Of a stretch of 64,000 nucleotides of DNA, positions 1 through 10,126 are shown one piece after another (position 1 is the first letter of the stretch; every line of letters starts with the position of its first letter). The position numbers and the translations under genes are program-made. Where the stretch lies: positions 87,022-151,021 of the forward strand of contig MEGH01000006.1 of the NCBI GenBank assembly GCA_001725415.1, in the 5' to 3' direction. The stretch comes from Pseudonocardia sp. SCN 73-27 (GTDB lineage: Bacteria > Actinomycetota > Actinomycetes > Mycobacteriales > Pseudonocardiaceae). The notes under the pieces were generated by a model, which searched no databases, was not told the DNA's origin, and saw nothing but the letters and a program-made list of their open reading frames with translations.

Positions 1-899
1 TCGAGCTGGCCGGCGTTGCGACGCTCGGACTCGTTGTTGGCGCGCACGACGAGCTCGGTGACGGCGGCGGTGTCGGGGCGGTCGGCCAGCGCCGACTCGA
101 GCGCACCCAGCTTGCTGTCGACGCCGCTGCTCAGCGCGGTGACCGCGCCGGTCAGCCCGTCCTCGACGGTGTCGATCCGGGTGGCGACGGCCTCGAGGCG
201 CTCCGCGAGGGTCTCCAGGCGCGCGGTGAGCCCGTCGAGCGCCGGGGTGTGGTCGACCTGCGGCCGCGAGGCCAGGTCCTCCAGGCGGCGGTGCAGGCCG
301 ACGCTGGTGTCGCCCAGCAGGTTGCGGACGCCCTCGTTGTTCTCCTCCACCGAGCGCAGGGCCCCGTCGAGCTGCTCGCGCACCATGCGCTCGACGCCGT
401 CGACGCGCTCCTTGATCGGGGTGGCGACGGCGTTGGGCATCGCGTCGAGGCGCATCTCGTGCCGGTCGAGCCGGTTGTCGAGGTCGTCGAGGCGCTTGTG
501 GAGGCCGCCGAGGCGGTCGTCGAGGCCGTCCATCCGGCCCGAGACGCCCTCGAGGCGGCCTGCCATCCCGTCGAGTCGGCCGTCGAGCTGGGCGAACGGC
601 TTGGCCAGCTTGTCGGGCAGGGACTCGATCGCCCGGACCAGGGTGGCGAGAGCGGCGTCCTGCGCGTCGAGCTTGGCGACGGTCTCGTCGAGCCGCTCGG
701 CCAGCACGCTGACCTCGGTGCGGTCCGGCAGCTCGGTGAGCCGCTTGCGGACGGTGCCGATCGCGTCGAGCGCGGTGAGGCGGGCGTGGATCTCGTCGAG
801 GGAGTCGAAGATCTGCTGCTGCTCGCTGTCGCGGATCTCGGCAGCACGCATGAGCATGCCGCGCATCCGGTCGAACGACAGGGTGGAGTTATCGCTCAT
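1..899 (-). CDS. Coiled-coil protein, C-terminus outside window
   Basis: Reading from the ATG at 899 gives an open frame that runs off the left edge (about 299 residues seen). After a short N-terminus ([14 protein letters not shown]) the chain is dominated by heptad-like blocks such as [18 protein letters not shown] and [19 protein letters not shown], so it is predicted to be a long alpha-helical coiled coil. There is no signal peptide or membrane segment in the visible part. A scaffold or structural role is only inference. The other long frames over this region are shadows: they are Arg/Ser rich and have no such heptads. Confidence 0.75.
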   Translation of the reverse strand, partial: MSDNSTLSFDRMRGMLMRAAEIRDSEQQQIFDSLDEIHARLTALDAIGTVRKRLTELPDRTEVSVLAERLDETVAKLDAQDAALATLVRAIESLPDKLAKPFAQLDGRLDGMAGRLEGVSGRMDGLDDRLGGLHKRLDDLDNRLDRHEMRLDAMPNAVATPIKERVDGVERMVREQLDGALRSVEENNEGVRNLLGDTSVGLHRRLEDLASRPQVDHTPALDGLTARLETLAERLEAVATRIDTVEDGLTGAVTALSSGVDSKLGALESALADRPDTAAVTELVVRANNESERRNAGQL

Positions 900-1034
900 C
901 GATGGTGCTTCCTCTGAGCCGGATGGGGGAGCTGAACAGAGCGTAGCGACTGGCCCATTTCGCTCGACAGGGAGTCACCGTTGGGCCGTTCGGGCGTCTC
1001 CTCGCGCCCGTCCCGGGGAGCGGACCGTCGGGTA

Positions 1035-1040
1035 TAGCGT
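1035..1040 (+). promoter_or_regulatory. -10 box for add, leaderless type
   Basis: TAGCGT lies 7 bases before the GTG at 1048, the spacing expected when transcription starts at the start codon. Confidence 0.5.
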
Positions 1041-1047
1041 GGCCGAC

Positions 1048-2136
1048 GTGCCCGCGCCCCTGAGCCCGGAGAACATCCGCAACGCACCGAAGGTCCTGCT
1101 CCACGATCACCTGGATGGCGGTTTGCGGCCATCCTCGATCGTCGAGCTGTCCGATGCCGTCGGCTACCGGTCACTGCCGACGCGCGATCCCGGTGAGCTC
1201 GCCGAGTGGTTCCTCGGTGCCGCTCACAGCGGCTCGCTGGAGCGGTACCTGGAGACGTTCGGCCACACGGTCGCGGTGATGCAGACGGCCGAGGCGCTGT
1301 ACCGCGTCGCGGCCGAGTGCGCCGAGGACCTGGCGGCCGACGGAGTCGTCTACGCCGAGGTCCGGTTCGCCCCGGAGCTGCACACCGAGCGGGGCCTCGA
1401 CCTCGACCAGGTCGTCACCGCGGTGCTGGAGGGCTTCGCCGCCGGCGCCGCGCGCGCGGCGCAGAACGGCCGGTCGACGAGGATCGGCTGCCTGCTCACC
1501 GCCATGCGCCACGCCGCCCGCTCGCGGGAGATCGCCGAGCTCGCGGTGCGCCACCGGGACGCGGGCGTCGTCGGGTTCGACATCGCCGGTGCGGAGAAGG
1601 GCTTCCCGCCCACCCGCCACCTCGACGCGTTCGAGTACGTCCGCCAGCAGAACGCACACGTCACGATCCACGCCGGTGAGGCGTTCGGCCTGCCGTCGAT
1701 CTGGGAGGCCATCCAGTGGTGCGGGGCGCACCGCCTCGGGCACGGGGTGCGCATCGTCGACGACATCTCGCTGGGCAACGACGGCCTGCCCGCGCTGGGC
1801 CGGCTGGCCGCGTTCGTCCGCGACACCCGCATCCCGCTGGAGATGTGCCCGACGTCGAACATCCAGACCGGCGCCGCGGAGTCGATCGCCGAGCACCCGA
1901 TCGGCCTGCTCACCAAGCTGCGGTTCCGGGTCACCGTCAACACCGACAACCGGCTGATGTCGGGCTGCACGATGACCTCGGAGCTGGCCGCGCTCGTCGA
2001 GACCTTCGGCTACGACTGGGCCGACCTGCAGTGGTTCACCGTCAACGCCATGAAGTCGGCGTTCATCGGGTTCGACGAACGGCTCGCCCTGATCAACGAC
2101 GTCATCAAGCCGGCCTACGCCGCGCTGCAGGCCTGA
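1048..2136 (+). CDS. add: Adenosine deaminase
   Basis: Cytosolic purine-salvage enzyme that hydrolyses adenosine or deoxyadenosine to inosine plus ammonia. The start of the mature frame, [15 protein letters not shown], holds the metal-binding HxH motif; [10 protein letters not shown] carries the catalytic Glu and a zinc His; HRLGHGVRI and [10 protein letters not shown] supply the further His and Asp ligands. The 362-residue length is normal for bacterial Add. The frame stays open upstream to base 16, but that extension is Arg/Ser-rich shadow sequence. The GTG at 1048 is chosen because it fits the family N-terminus and a -10 box sits 7 bases before it; GTG 1039 is an alternative. Purine nucleoside phosphorylase at 10123 acts on its product. 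Confidence 0.95.
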   Translation: MPAPLSPENIRNAPKVLLHDHLDGGLRPSSIVELSDAVGYRSLPTRDPGELAEWFLGAAHSGSLERYLETFGHTVAVMQTAEALYRVAAECAEDLAADGVVYAEVRFAPELHTERGLDLDQVVTAVLEGFAAGAARAAQNGRSTRIGCLLTAMRHAARSREIAELAVRHRDAGVVGFDIAGAEKGFPPTRHLDAFEYVRQQNAHVTIHAGEAFGLPSIWEAIQWCGAHRLGHGVRIVDDISLGNDGLPALGRLAAFVRDTRIPLEMCPTSNIQTGAAESIAEHPIGLLTKLRFRVTVNTDNRLMSGCTMTSELAALVETFGYDWADLQWFTVNAMKSAFIGFDERLALINDVIKPAYAALQA

Positions 2137-2140
2137 CCCG

Positions 2141-3457
2141 TCAGACTGCGCGCAGCCGCGCCCGCACCCGCTCGACCAGCGCCGCGAACTTCGCCGCCTC
2201 GGTGTCGAACGGCGGGCTCGGCGCGAGGCGCGTCGGGTCGGGGCGGATCACGAACGACACCAGCCAGCCCAGGCTCTCCGACTCCGCGAACTCCTCGCGC
2301 GGCACCTCGTCGCCCGCCCAGTCGCCGATGTCGATCATCAGCTCGACGGCCAGGTCGAGCTGGGTGGGGTCGACGGTGAGGGTGCCGTCGGCGATGTCGT
2401 CGGCGATCCCCGCGAGGACGTAGGTGTTGAGCTCGTCGACGGTCACCTCGAGCTCGCCGACGGACGCCTTGTCGAGCACCTCGTCCCACGTCGACGCGGC
2501 GGTGAGGTCGTTGTCGTCGTCGGAGCGGTCGGCGTCGGCCAGGTGGCGGGCCAGCGCGCGCTCGCTGCTGAAGACGTCGATCTTGCCCCCGGACCCGAGG
2601 AACACCGGGTCGTCACCGAGGTAGCAGCGCAGCGTCACGTACTCGACGTCGGCCAGGACGATGCGGATCGGGTCGATGCCGACGCTCTCCCAGAAGGTCG
2701 GCTCCCGTTCCTCCTCCTGTTCGGCCTCGTCCTCGACGACCTGCTCCTCGACCGCCTCCTCGACTGCGTCGTCCTCGAGCTCGCGCTCCTCCTCGTCGTC
2801 CTCGGACGCGTCGGGGTGCTTCGAGCGGACGCTCGCGACCGCCGCGGCCTCGCGCTCGGCGAGCCGCTCGGCCTCGACGGTCGCCGCGGCGAGCGCCTTC
2901 TCGTCGACGTCCGGGGTGGCGACGACGGCGTCGAGCGCGTCGATCACCTCGTCCCAGCGCTCCGCGACGGTCGACACGAGCCGCGACCACAGCCGGTCGC
3001 CCTCGCGGCCGGTGAACGGCAGCGTGCCCTGCTGCAGCATCGCGAAGCCGGGGGTGGAGTCGAGGACCGCGGTGACCTTGTCGAGGCCGCACACGTCGGC
3101 CAGCGAGGTGACCATCGTGATCGTCTCGGCGAGCTCGCCGATCGTCCACGTGTCGGGCTCCTGCGCCACCACCCCGGGCACGCCGACGATGTCGTAGACG
3201 TGGGTGTCCTCCGGCGTCAGCTCGGCCACACTGAGCTCGGGGACGACACCCCACGCCGGGTGGTCGACGAGGTCGTGCCCCTCGGCGGTCCGCACGAAGG
3301 CGGCGAGCTGTGCGACGTCCGGGAACGCGAAGAGGTTGTCGTCGTCGCCGAGGAACGCCTCCCACTCCTCGCCGTCCTCGCGCCATTGCGGGGCCCACAG
3401 CGTGACGAGGTCACCCGCGGTCAGGGACAGCCGGATCGGGACGATGTCACTTGCCAC
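2141..3457 (-). CDS. Conserved actinobacterial protein with acidic linker (often labelled primosomal protein)
   Basis: A 438-residue protein without membrane segments. The N-terminal half (VPIRLSLTAGDLVTLWAPQW) and the C-terminal half (PIRIVLADVEYVTLRCYLG) are separated at about residues 190-240 by a highly acidic, Glu-rich linker. Similar actinobacterial proteins are often annotated as primosomal proteins, but I see no helicase, OB-fold or zinc motif supporting that name; function is unknown. The GTG at 3457 follows a TATCCT box by 7 bases. The frame remains open upstream into the next gene, but without family-like sequence. Confidence 0.8.
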   Translation of the reverse strand: MASDIVPIRLSLTAGDLVTLWAPQWREDGEEWEAFLGDDDNLFAFPDVAQLAAFVRTAEGHDLVDHPAWGVVPELSVAELTPEDTHVYDIVGVPGVVAQEPDTWTIGELAETITMVTSLADVCGLDKVTAVLDSTPGFAMLQQGTLPFTGREGDRLWSRLVSTVAERWDEVIDALDAVVATPDVDEKALAAATVEAERLAEREAAAVASVRSKHPDASEDDEEERELEDDAVEEAVEEQVVEDEAEQEEEREPTFWESVGIDPIRIVLADVEYVTLRCYLGDDPVFLGSGGKIDVFSSERALARHLADADRSDDDNDLTAASTWDEVLDKASVGELEVTVDELNTYVLAGIADDIADGTLTVDPTQLDLAVELMIDIGDWAGDEVPREEFAESESLGWLVSFVIRPDPTRLAPSPPFDTEAAKFAALVERVRARLRAV

Positions 3458-3464
3458 GCGCCGG

Positions 3465-3470
3465 AGGATA
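3465..3470 (-). promoter_or_regulatory. -10 box for the 2141-3457 gene
   Basis: TATCCT on the minus strand, 7 bases before the GTG at 3457; leaderless spacing. Confidence 0.5.
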
Positions 3471-3509
3471 GCCGCGACGGCTGAGACGTTCCTGATCAGA
3501 GCCGTGTCG

Positions 3510-4478
3510 TTATGAGAGCGCCGCGAGCGTCGCCGCGACGATGCGCTCCTGGGCCTGCGCGTGGTCGATCCCGGGGGCGCCGTCGCCGGGCTGCGGGCCG
3601 TAGTCGCCGAAGTCGGCGTGGACGGCGCCGGGCACCGCCACGAACCGTGTCGAGGACGGCAGCGACGCCCGCGACGCCTCGACGTCGGCGGGTGTGGTGA
3701 GACCGTCGGCGGTCCCCGACACCGAGGTGACGGCCAGGTTCGTCCGTGCCGAGAGGTTCCCCGAGGGGTACGCCGCCCACAGCACGAGCCCGGCCGCGCG
3801 TGACCCGGCAGCCGCGGCGTAGCTCGCCGCCGCCACCCCACCCATGGAGTGGCCGCCGACCACCCAGCGCCCGACCTCGGGATGGGCCGCCACGACCGCC
3901 GCGGCCTGCGACGACTCCAGCAGCGCCAGCCCCAGCGGTGGCTTCACGATCACGACGAGGTGCCCCGCGGCCGCGACCGGCCGCAGGATCGCCACGTACG
4001 CGCGCGGATCGACGCGGGCACCCGGGTAGAAGACGAACCCCGTCCCCGACGCCTGCCCCGGCGGGCGCAGCTCGATCGTCGACGTCAGGTCGACGACGGT
4101 CAGGTCGGCGACACCGGCGCCCGCGACGGCGTCCGGCGTCGTCGCCGGGAACGGACGCAACCAGCCGGCCGCAACCGCCGCGACGACGAGCACGATCGCC
4201 GGCACCGCCCGCACCGCACGGTTCCACCCGCCCCGGTCACGGCGCTTCCGGGCACGCGTCGACCAGGCCAGCATCACGACGCCGGCGACGGCGAGCGCGA
4301 CGAGCAGCCAGGTATAGGCGGGGTTGCCCGCCGCGACGGTCGTCCAGCGCGTCACCGCCACCCAGGCGGCGACGCCGACGGCGCCGAGTCCCGCCACGAC
4401 CGCGCCGAGCCGCCGTGGAACGGGTGGTCGGCGACGGGCCCGTGGCGTCGCAGTGGTCGTGGGCTCCTCGGCGCGCAC
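3510..4478 (-). CDS. Membrane-anchored alpha/beta hydrolase
   Basis: 322 residues. Three hydrophobic helices occupy about residues 24-45, 55-75 and 90-108, after a basic proline-rich N-terminus; the hydrolase domain then probably faces the outside. It has the nucleophile elbow GGHSMGG (Ser) and a late catalytic His in PGAVHADFG, as in the Abhydrolase_5-like group. Substrate unknown; esterase or lipase activity is inferred only. GTG start at 4478; no strong ribosome binding site is seen. The downstream gene on the same strand begins 52 bases after its stop. Confidence 0.8.
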   Translation of the reverse strand: MRAEEPTTTATPRARRRPPVPRRLGAVVAGLGAVGVAAWVAVTRWTTVAAGNPAYTWLLVALAVAGVVMLAWSTRARKRRDRGGWNRAVRAVPAIVLVVAAVAAGWLRPFPATTPDAVAGAGVADLTVVDLTSTIELRPPGQASGTGFVFYPGARVDPRAYVAILRPVAAAGHLVVIVKPPLGLALLESSQAAAVVAAHPEVGRWVVGGHSMGGVAAASYAAAAGSRAAGLVLWAAYPSGNLSARTNLAVTSVSGTADGLTTPADVEASRASLPSSTRFVAVPGAVHADFGDYGPQPGDGAPGIDHAQAQERIVAATLAALS

Positions 4479-4729
4479 GAGGTCACCGCCTGCAGACCGG
4501 TGGTGCGGCGTCGCGCGAGGGGAGACGGGGCACGGACCGCGGGAGTGGCGGCGGGACCGAGGCCCGCACGCCGATCCGATCGGGGCAGTCCGTGCTGGTC
4601 ACACAGCGAGTCTAGGACGGTCCGGCCCGATGGGCCGGTGGTCCGCCGCCCGGCGCGTCTCTGGTGCGCCGAGCGGCCCGCGTGTGCGGATCCGGTGGTG
4701 GAGCAGGGTGGAGCAGCCGTGGGGGCGGC

Positions 4730-4966
4730 TCAGGTCGAGCTGTGCAGACGCACGACGCCCACGGTCACGTCCTCGAGCCCACCGCGGTCGAAGTCGCGGC
4801 GGAGCTGGTCGGCCTTGATCGTGGCGGTCAGCCCGTCGAACGGGCCGTGCGCGTCGACCTCGCCGGTCTGGGGGTCGACGGCGAGCACAACGTATCCGTC
4901 GCACTGCGTGAGCTTCTCCGCCGCAGCGACCAGCGTCGCCTCGTCAGAAGTCGTGTTCTCCGGCAC
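4730..4966 (-). CDS. Small conserved hypothetical protein
   Basis: 78 residues, soluble, acidic, with no recognised domain. The sequence VVLAVDPQTGEVDAHGPFDG looks like a compact alpha/beta fold. The start is well supported: an almost perfect Shine-Dalgarno (AGGAGGTGA) lies 5 bases before the GTG at 4966. It stands alone between longer non-coding stretches. No function can be assigned. Confidence 0.65.
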   Translation of the reverse strand: MPENTTSDEATLVAAAEKLTQCDGYVVLAVDPQTGEVDAHGPFDGLTATIKADQLRRDFDRGGLEDVTVGVVRLHSST

Positions 4967-5505
4967 CGGATCACCTCCTAGTCATCTAGTACAGCGTCGG
5001 CGGAGGCTCGGACGTGACACCGTTCCGGGCTTACCACCCGTTCGGGTCAGGTGATTCCTCGACTCGGACACGGATCGTGCAGATGTCGGGACGCAGTGCT
5101 CACGAACCGGAATCGACGGTGGATCCCGCTGAAATCCGCGGCACGGTCGGTCACGGTGCGCGTCGGTGGCGCCGGTCACGCCCCGCTCGTGCCGGACCGC
5201 GACGGAGCGTGTCCCCCACACACCTCCCGCCCTGCCGCCGCTGGGACGGCCGAGACCGCGCCGCCACCCACGCGAGGCCGACCCGATCACCCCACGTGGT
5301 TGCCTGCGCGCGCACGACGGCGACGGCCGCCGACCGCGGTCGGGCCCCGGCGGCGCCCCGGGGCCGGCCCCCGCCCGCGCGCAGCCTCATTCCTGTCGTC
5401 GGGCCCTCGGGATGACCATGAGGTTGCGCGCGACGATCGGGCCGCAACCTCACTGTCGTCCGACGCTGTGCCCCTCGTCGGCCTCCGTGGGTGCAGGATC
5501 GGGGC
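4967..5505. other. Gene-free region with one inverted repeat
   Basis: 539 bases between a minus-strand gene and a plus-strand gene. It contains the strong ribosome binding site of the small gene, and the inverted repeat at 5419-5452 described separately. Several overlapping open frames cross it, but none has credible start signals or family-like sequence. Confidence 0.5.
5419..5452. repeat. Inverted repeat of the GCAACCTCA family
   Basis: TGAGGTTGCG (5419-5428) pairs perfectly with CGCAACCTCA (5443-5452) across a 14-base loop. Related hairpins with the same core occur at 25125-25182 and 30751-30798. Confidence 0.6.
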
Positions 5506-6429
5506 ATGCGCGTCCTCCGCACCCCCGACGACCGCTTCGCCGACCTCCCCGGCTTCCCGTACGAACCGCGCTTCGCCGACGTCCCGTCCGGCGACGGCGG
5601 CACCCTGCGGATGGCCTGGGTCGAGGACGGTCCCGCCGACGGCCCCGTCGTCCTGCTCCTGCACGGCGAGCCCAGCTGGTCGTTCCTGTACCGGACGATG
5701 ATCCCGGTGCTGGCGGGCGCGGGCCTGCGGGCGGTCGCGCCCGACCTCGTCGGGTTCGGCCGCTCCGACAAGCCCGCGGAGATCGCCGACCACTCCTTCG
5801 CCCGGCACGTCGAGTGGGTGCGGGCGTTGGCTTTCGACGTACTCGACCTGCGCGCGGTGACGCTCGTCGGCCAGGACTGGGGCGGGCTGATCGGGCTACG
5901 CCTGCTGGCGGAGCACCCGGACCGGTTCGCGGGTGTCGTCGCCGCCAACACCGGCCTGCCGACGGGAGACCACGACATGCCGGAGGTCTGGTGGCAGTTC
6001 CGCCGCGCCGTCGAGAAGGCGGGCGCGGCGGGGCGCCTCGACGTCGCACGGCTCGTGCAGTCGGGCTGCCGCACCTCGTTCACCGACGACGTCCGCGCCG
6101 CCTACGACGCCCCGTTCCCCGACCAGGACCTCGTGGCCGGGCCGCGGGCGATGCCGCTGATCGTCCCCACCCGGCCCGACGACCCGGCGACGGAGGCCAA
6201 CCGCGCCGCATGGGCCACGTTGCGGACCCTCGACGTGCCGTTCGTCTGCGCGTTCAGCGACGGCGACCCGATCACGGCGTCGATGGAACCGGTACTGCGC
6301 GCGACCATGCCGGGCGCCGCGGGCCGGCAGCATCCGACGATCACCGGTGCCGGGCACTTCCTGCAGGAGGACGCCGGTCCGGCGCTGGCGGAGGTCGTCG
6401 TCGATCTCGTACGGTCGCGCGACCGCTAA
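5506..6429 (+). CDS. dhmA: Haloalkane dehalogenase-like alpha/beta hydrolase
   Basis: 307 residues. Haloalkane dehalogenases split carbon-halogen bonds of alkyl halides, giving alcohol and halide. Family marks are the oxyanion motif [14 protein letters not shown], the nucleophile elbow VGQDWGG with Asp as nucleophile followed by the halide-binding Trp, and a late catalytic His in [10 protein letters not shown]. This pattern fits subfamily I (DhmA/DhlA-like). The ATG at 5506 is preferred over an upstream in-frame ATG (5491) because the family starts [11 protein letters not shown]. The stop codon lies inside the -10 box of upp. The natural substrate is unknown; an epoxide hydrolase or other Asp-nucleophile hydrolase is possible but less likely. 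Confidence 0.88.
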   Translation: MRVLRTPDDRFADLPGFPYEPRFADVPSGDGGTLRMAWVEDGPADGPVVLLLHGEPSWSFLYRTMIPVLAGAGLRAVAPDLVGFGRSDKPAEIADHSFARHVEWVRALAFDVLDLRAVTLVGQDWGGLIGLRLLAEHPDRFAGVVAANTGLPTGDHDMPEVWWQFRRAVEKAGAAGRLDVARLVQSGCRTSFTDDVRAAYDAPFPDQDLVAGPRAMPLIVPTRPDDPATEANRAAWATLRTLDVPFVCAFSDGDPITASMEPVLRATMPGAAGRQHPTITGAGHFLQEDAGPALAEVVVDLVRSRDR

Positions 6430-6432
6430 CCT
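6427..6432 (+). promoter_or_regulatory. -10 box for upp
   Basis: TAACCT, 8 bases before the upp ATG; its TAA is also the stop codon of the dehalogenase gene. Confidence 0.4.
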
Positions 6433-6440
6433 CCGCGGTC

Positions 6441-7064
6441 ATGGACGTCCGGGTCGTCGATCATCCGTTGGCCGCCGCGCGGCTGACCGTGCTGCGTGAC
6501 CGCGACACCGGCGACGCCGCGTTCCGCGCGGCGCTGCACGAGCTCGCGCTGATCCTCGTCTACGAGGCCACCCGGGAGCTCCCGTTGCTCGCGGGCCCCG
6601 TTCGGACGCCGCTCACCGAGACCACCGGCTACACCGTCGCGGCCCCGCCGTTGATCGTGCCGGTGCTGCGCGCGGGCCTGGGCATGACGGAGGCCGCGCG
6701 GACGCTGCTTCCGGAGTCGGCCACCGGCTACGTCGGTGTCGCCCGCGACGAGAAGACCCACCAGCCGGTGCCGTACCTGACGTCGCTGCCCGACTCGCTC
6801 GTCGACACACCGGTCCTGGTGCTCGACCCGATGCTGGCGACGGGCGGCTCGCTCGTCCACGTCCTCGGCCTGCTCGCCGACCGCGGCGCCACCGACGTCA
6901 CGGTCGTCTGCGTGCTGGCCGCGCCGGAAGGCGTCGGCAGGCTCGAGGCGGAGGCGCCGTCGATCCGGCTGGTCATCGGGTCGGTCGACGAGCGGCTGAA
7001 CGACGACGCATTCATCGTCCCCGGCCTCGGTGACGCCGGGGACCGCCAGTTCGGGACGGGCTGA
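6441..7064 (+). CDS. upp: Uracil phosphoribosyltransferase
   Basis: 207 residues, the normal length. It makes UMP from uracil and PRPP in pyrimidine salvage. The PRPP-binding segment is [18 protein letters not shown], the family signature [10 protein letters not shown] lies near residue 75, and the C-terminal uracil-binding segment [16 protein letters not shown] is complete. ATG at 6441 is only 11 bases after the preceding stop, so it may be read from its own promoter or through from the dehalogenase gene. Confidence 0.95.
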   Translation: MDVRVVDHPLAAARLTVLRDRDTGDAAFRAALHELALILVYEATRELPLLAGPVRTPLTETTGYTVAAPPLIVPVLRAGLGMTEAARTLLPESATGYVGVARDEKTHQPVPYLTSLPDSLVDTPVLVLDPMLATGGSLVHVLGLLADRGATDVTVVCVLAAPEGVGRLEAEAPSIRLVIGSVDERLNDDAFIVPGLGDAGDRQFGTG

Positions 7065-7076
7065 GGGCGCTCGGGG

Positions 7077-7655
7077 TCAGGCGACCCAGGCGGCGACGGT
7101 CGCGCGCAGCACCGTCTCGAAGACGACCTTCACGTCGTCGGCGCAGCCCGGTCCGACGCCGCGCAGCTCGGCCGCGGTGAGGCCGTGAAGGGTGGCCCAG
7201 ACGGCGAGCGTGACGGTCTCGGGCTGCACGCCGGGGCGCAGCCGGCCGTCGGCGGCTGCCCGGTCGGCGGCGCGGCGCAGCGGTGCGAACGCCGACGCCG
7301 ACGGCCGGTCGCCCTCACGGGCCGGGCCGCCGAACATGACGTCGTAGAGGTGCGGGTCGGCCAGGGCACTGTCGCGGTAGGCCAGGCCGAGAGCGACGAG
7401 GTCGTCGACGGGGTCGTCGGTCGTGCGCACCCGCTCCAGGTGGGCGGCGAGGCGGCGGAACGCCTCGTCGACCAGCGCCGCGAGCAACGCGGGTTTCCCG
7501 CCGAACAGCGAGTAGACGGCTGTGGTCGAGGTGTCCGCGTCGGCGGCGAGCCTGCGCAGGCTCAGCGCGTCGAGGCCCTGCGTGGACAGGGTCTCGCCGG
7601 CCTGTTCGAGCAGCCGGGCGCGGAGCGCCTCGTCGTGCACCTTCGGACGCGGCAT
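7077..7655 (-). CDS. TetR-family transcriptional regulator
   Basis: 192 residues. The N-terminal helix-turn-helix is at about residues 22-45 (LSLRRLAADADTSTTAVYSLFGGK), followed by a ligand-binding region of the WHG/TetR_C type (AVWATLHGLTAAEL). It probably represses a nearby or its own promoter, but no palindromic operator was recognised. It lies convergent to upp and divergent from the SGNH hydrolase gene, with 137 bases between their starts, so that gene is the likeliest target. ATG at 7655 lies 6 bases after a TAGCCT box. Confidence 0.9.
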   Translation of the reverse strand: MPRPKVHDEALRARLLEQAGETLSTQGLDALSLRRLAADADTSTTAVYSLFGGKPALLAALVDEAFRRLAAHLERVRTTDDPVDDLVALGLAYRDSALADPHLYDVMFGGPAREGDRPSASAFAPLRRAADRAAADGRLRPGVQPETVTLAVWATLHGLTAAELRGVGPGCADDVKVVFETVLRATVAAWVA

Positions 7656-7661
7656 CCCGGC

Positions 7662-7667
7662 AGGCTA
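7662..7667 (-). promoter_or_regulatory. -10 box for the tetR at 7077-7655
   Basis: TAGCCT on the minus strand, 6 bases before ATG 7655; leaderless spacing. Confidence 0.55.
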
Positions 7668-7792
7668 CGCAACGCCGTTTCGCGCCGCTCGTCCTGGCCA
7701 TGGACCCCACCCGTGACCTGCACGTAACGTGCAGGCGTCGGGCTGCGAGATCCGGCGGGAGCCGCACGACGGCTGCCGCGATCGGGGGAGCG

Positions 7793-8539
7793 GTGGAGGT
7801 CAGGAACAGGGTGCGGCTCGTGCTCGGGCTCATCGCGGTCCTGGTGGTGGGGATCCTGCTGCCCGCGGACCGCTCCGGCGACGAGCCCGCCGAGGTCCGG
7901 ATCGCCGCGTCCAAGCCGGTCGTGGCGCTGCGCATCATGCCGCTGGGGGCGTCGAGCACCGAGGGGATCGGCAGCCCGTCGACAGCCGGCTACCGCGGCC
8001 CGCTGTACCGGATGCTGCAGCGCGACGCGATCAACGTCGACTACGTGGGCTCGCTGCGGTCGGGTCCGTCGTGGCTGGCCGACAAGGACAACGAGGGCCA
8101 CTCCGGCTGGACGCTGGCCACGCTCGCCCCGAAGATCGACGGTTGGGTCCGTGCCGCGCGCCCCGACGTCGTGATCCTGCACGCGGGCACCAACGACCTC
8201 GGCCAGGGCGTGCCCGGCGACGTCACCGCGCGTCGCCTCGACGACGTCCTCGGCAAGGTCCTCGCGGCCGCCCCGCGGGCGCACGTCGTCGTCGCCGGGG
8301 TGTGGGCACCGCTGCCCAAGGCCCGCGCCGCGCGGGACGAGCTGGCCGCGCTGACGCCGGTGATCGTCGGCAAGTACCGGATGCAGGGCTACTCGGTCGA
8401 CTTCCTCGACACCTCGACGCTGCTCGCCCCGGGCCAGCTCTACGACGGCCTGCACCCCAACACCTCGGGCTACGTGAAGATCGCCTCGATGTTCGATGGC
8501 GAGATCCGGCAGTGGCTCGACACCCGCGCGGTGGCCTGA
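7793..8539 (+). CDS. Exported SGNH/GDSL-family hydrolase
   Basis: 248 residues. An N-terminal hydrophobic helix (VRLVLGLIAVLVVGILLPA) acts as signal or anchor. The SGNH blocks are present: IMPLGASST (Ser), GHSGWT (Gly), HAGTNDLG (Asn) and DGLHPN (Asp-His). Such enzymes are esterases or acyl hydrolases of lipids or cell-wall sugars, acting outside the membrane. GTG 7793 is chosen because GGGGGA lies just before it and it begins immediately ahead of the signal helix; the ATG at 7700 would add an Arg-rich non-family stretch. Confidence 0.87.
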   Translation: MEVRNRVRLVLGLIAVLVVGILLPADRSGDEPAEVRIAASKPVVALRIMPLGASSTEGIGSPSTAGYRGPLYRMLQRDAINVDYVGSLRSGPSWLADKDNEGHSGWTLATLAPKIDGWVRAARPDVVILHAGTNDLGQGVPGDVTARRLDDVLGKVLAAAPRAHVVVAGVWAPLPKARAARDELAALTPVIVGKYRMQGYSVDFLDTSTLLAPGQLYDGLHPNTSGYVKIASMFDGEIRQWLDTRAVA

Positions 8540-8545
8540 CCCGGG

Positions 8546-10126
8546 TCACACCCAGCCGCGCGCCTCGGTGGCCAGCGTGTCGATCCGCGCGGCCGCCCGA
8601 GCCCGCGCCGCCGCGACGTCGGCATCCGGGGGTTCGACGACCTCCAGGTACGTCTTCAGGATCGGCTCGGTCCCCGAGGGTCGGACGACGACCCGCTCGG
8701 TCCCGCGGCGCAGCACCAGCACGTCGGGTGCCGGATGGTCGACGTCCCAGCCCGCCGGCGGCGCGGTGAACAGCGGCGGGAGCCCGCCGCCGGCGAACGG
8801 CACCCTGACCTGCGCGGTCGCGTGCACGCCGTGGGCGGCGGCCAGCTCGTCGAGCCGGGCGGGCAGCGACGAGCCGGCGGCGCGCAGCGTCGCGGCCAGG
8901 TCGGCGGCGACGACGGCGGCGGCGATGCCGTCCTTGTCGCGCACCGCCTGCGGGTCGACGCAGTGGCCCAGCGCCTCCTCGTAGCCGTAGACGAGGCCCT
9001 CACCGGCCCGCACGATCCACTTGAACCCGGTCAGGGTCTCGGCGAACCGGGCGCCGTGGGCGGCCGCGACGGCTCGCAGCATCGACGACGACACGACGGT
9101 GGTGGCGACGAGCGGGTCCGGGTCCGTGCCGCTCCGGAGCAGATGGTCGCCCAGCAGGACACCCGTCTCGTCGCCGGTGAGCATCCGCCACCCGTCGGGT
9201 CCGGGGACGCCGAGCGCGCACCGGTCGGCGTCCGGATCGAGGGCGACCGCGAGGTCGGCGTCGACGGACGCGGCCAGCGCGAGGAGCGCATCGGTCGTGC
9301 CGGGGTGCTCCGGGTTGGGGGAGGTGACCGTCGGGAAGTCGGGATCGGGCACGGCCTGGGACGCGACGACGTGCACGTCGGTGAACCCCGCGAGCGCCAA
9401 CGCCTGCACCGCCGCGGCGCCGCCGACGCCGTGCAGCGGGGTGAGCGCGATCCGCAGCGTCCGGGCCGTGCCGCGGGGCAGCGCGGCGACCCGCTCCAGG
9501 TAGGACTGCAGAGGATCGGCTTCGCGGACGCGCCCGTCGGCCGGGACGGCGACGGCCGCGCCGACCTGCTCGGTCAGCGCCTCGATCTCGGCGTCCACGG
9601 GCGGCACGAGCTGGGCGCCGTCACCCAGGTAGACCTTGTAGCCGTTGTCCGACGCCGGGTTGTGCGACGCCGTCACCTGCACCCCGGCCACCGCGCCGAG
9701 GTGCCGGACCGCGAACGCCAGCAGCGGCGTCGGGCTCGCCCCCGGCAGCGCGACGGCATCGAAACCGGCCGCACCGAGCACCCCGGCCGCGGCGGCCGCG
9801 AAATCCGCCGACCCGTGCCGCGCGTCCCGCCCGACGACGACCGTCGCCCCGGTGTGCCCGTTGCGCCGCAACCACTCCGCCAGCGCGGCCGTGGTCCGGC
9901 GGACGACCGCCACGTTCATCCCCGCGGGCCCCGCCCGGACGGGCCCGCGCAGCCCGGCCGTGCCGAACCGCAGCGGCGCCCGCATCAGGTCGGCCAGCTC
10001 GTCGTCGGCACCGGGAGTGCCGGCCATCGCCGCGGCGACCACCTTCTGCAGCGACGCGCGGGTGGTCGGGTCGGGATCGTCGGCGATCCAGCGCATCGCC
10101 GCGTCACGCACCACCCGCGGCGTCAC
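8546..10126 (-). CDS. Phospho-sugar mutase (phosphoglucomutase/phosphomannomutase family)
   Basis: 526 residues; interconverts hexose-1- and hexose-6-phosphates (or pentose phosphates). The four landmarks are present: phosphoserine loop [11 protein letters not shown], metal loop LDPDADR, sugar loop YGYEEALG and phosphate loop RPSGTEP. The N-terminus ([11 protein letters not shown]) is complete. Its GTG start overlaps the stop of purine nucleoside phosphorylase by 4 bases (GTGA), so the two are translationally coupled. Coupling to PNP suggests pentose-1-phosphate conversion in nucleoside salvage, which is inference; PGM or PMM activity is equally possible from sequence. Confidence 0.92.
   Translation of the reverse strand: MTPRVVRDAAMRWIADDPDPTTRASLQKVVAAAMAGTPGADDELADLMRAPLRFGTAGLRGPVRAGPAGMNVAVVRRTTAALAEWLRRNGHTGATVVVGRDARHGSADFAAAAAGVLGAAGFDAVALPGASPTPLLAFAVRHLGAVAGVQVTASHNPASDNGYKVYLGDGAQLVPPVDAEIEALTEQVGAAVAVPADGRVREADPLQSYLERVAALPRGTARTLRIALTPLHGVGGAAAVQALALAGFTDVHVVASQAVPDPDFPTVTSPNPEHPGTTDALLALAASVDADLAVALDPDADRCALGVPGPDGWRMLTGDETGVLLGDHLLRSGTDPDPLVATTVVSSSMLRAVAAAHGARFAETLTGFKWIVRAGEGLVYGYEEALGHCVDPQAVRDKDGIAAAVVAADLAATLRAAGSSLPARLDELAAAHGVHATAQVRVPFAGGGLPPLFTAPPAGWDVDHPAPDVLVLRRGTERVVVRPSGTEPILKTYLEVVEPPDADVAAARARAAARIDTLATEARGWV

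Noticed and set aside
16-1047. Long open frame extending the adenosine deaminase upstream to base 16
   Set aside because: The added residues are Arg/Ser-rich, antisense to a coiled-coil gene with good heptads, and do not fit the family N-terminus.
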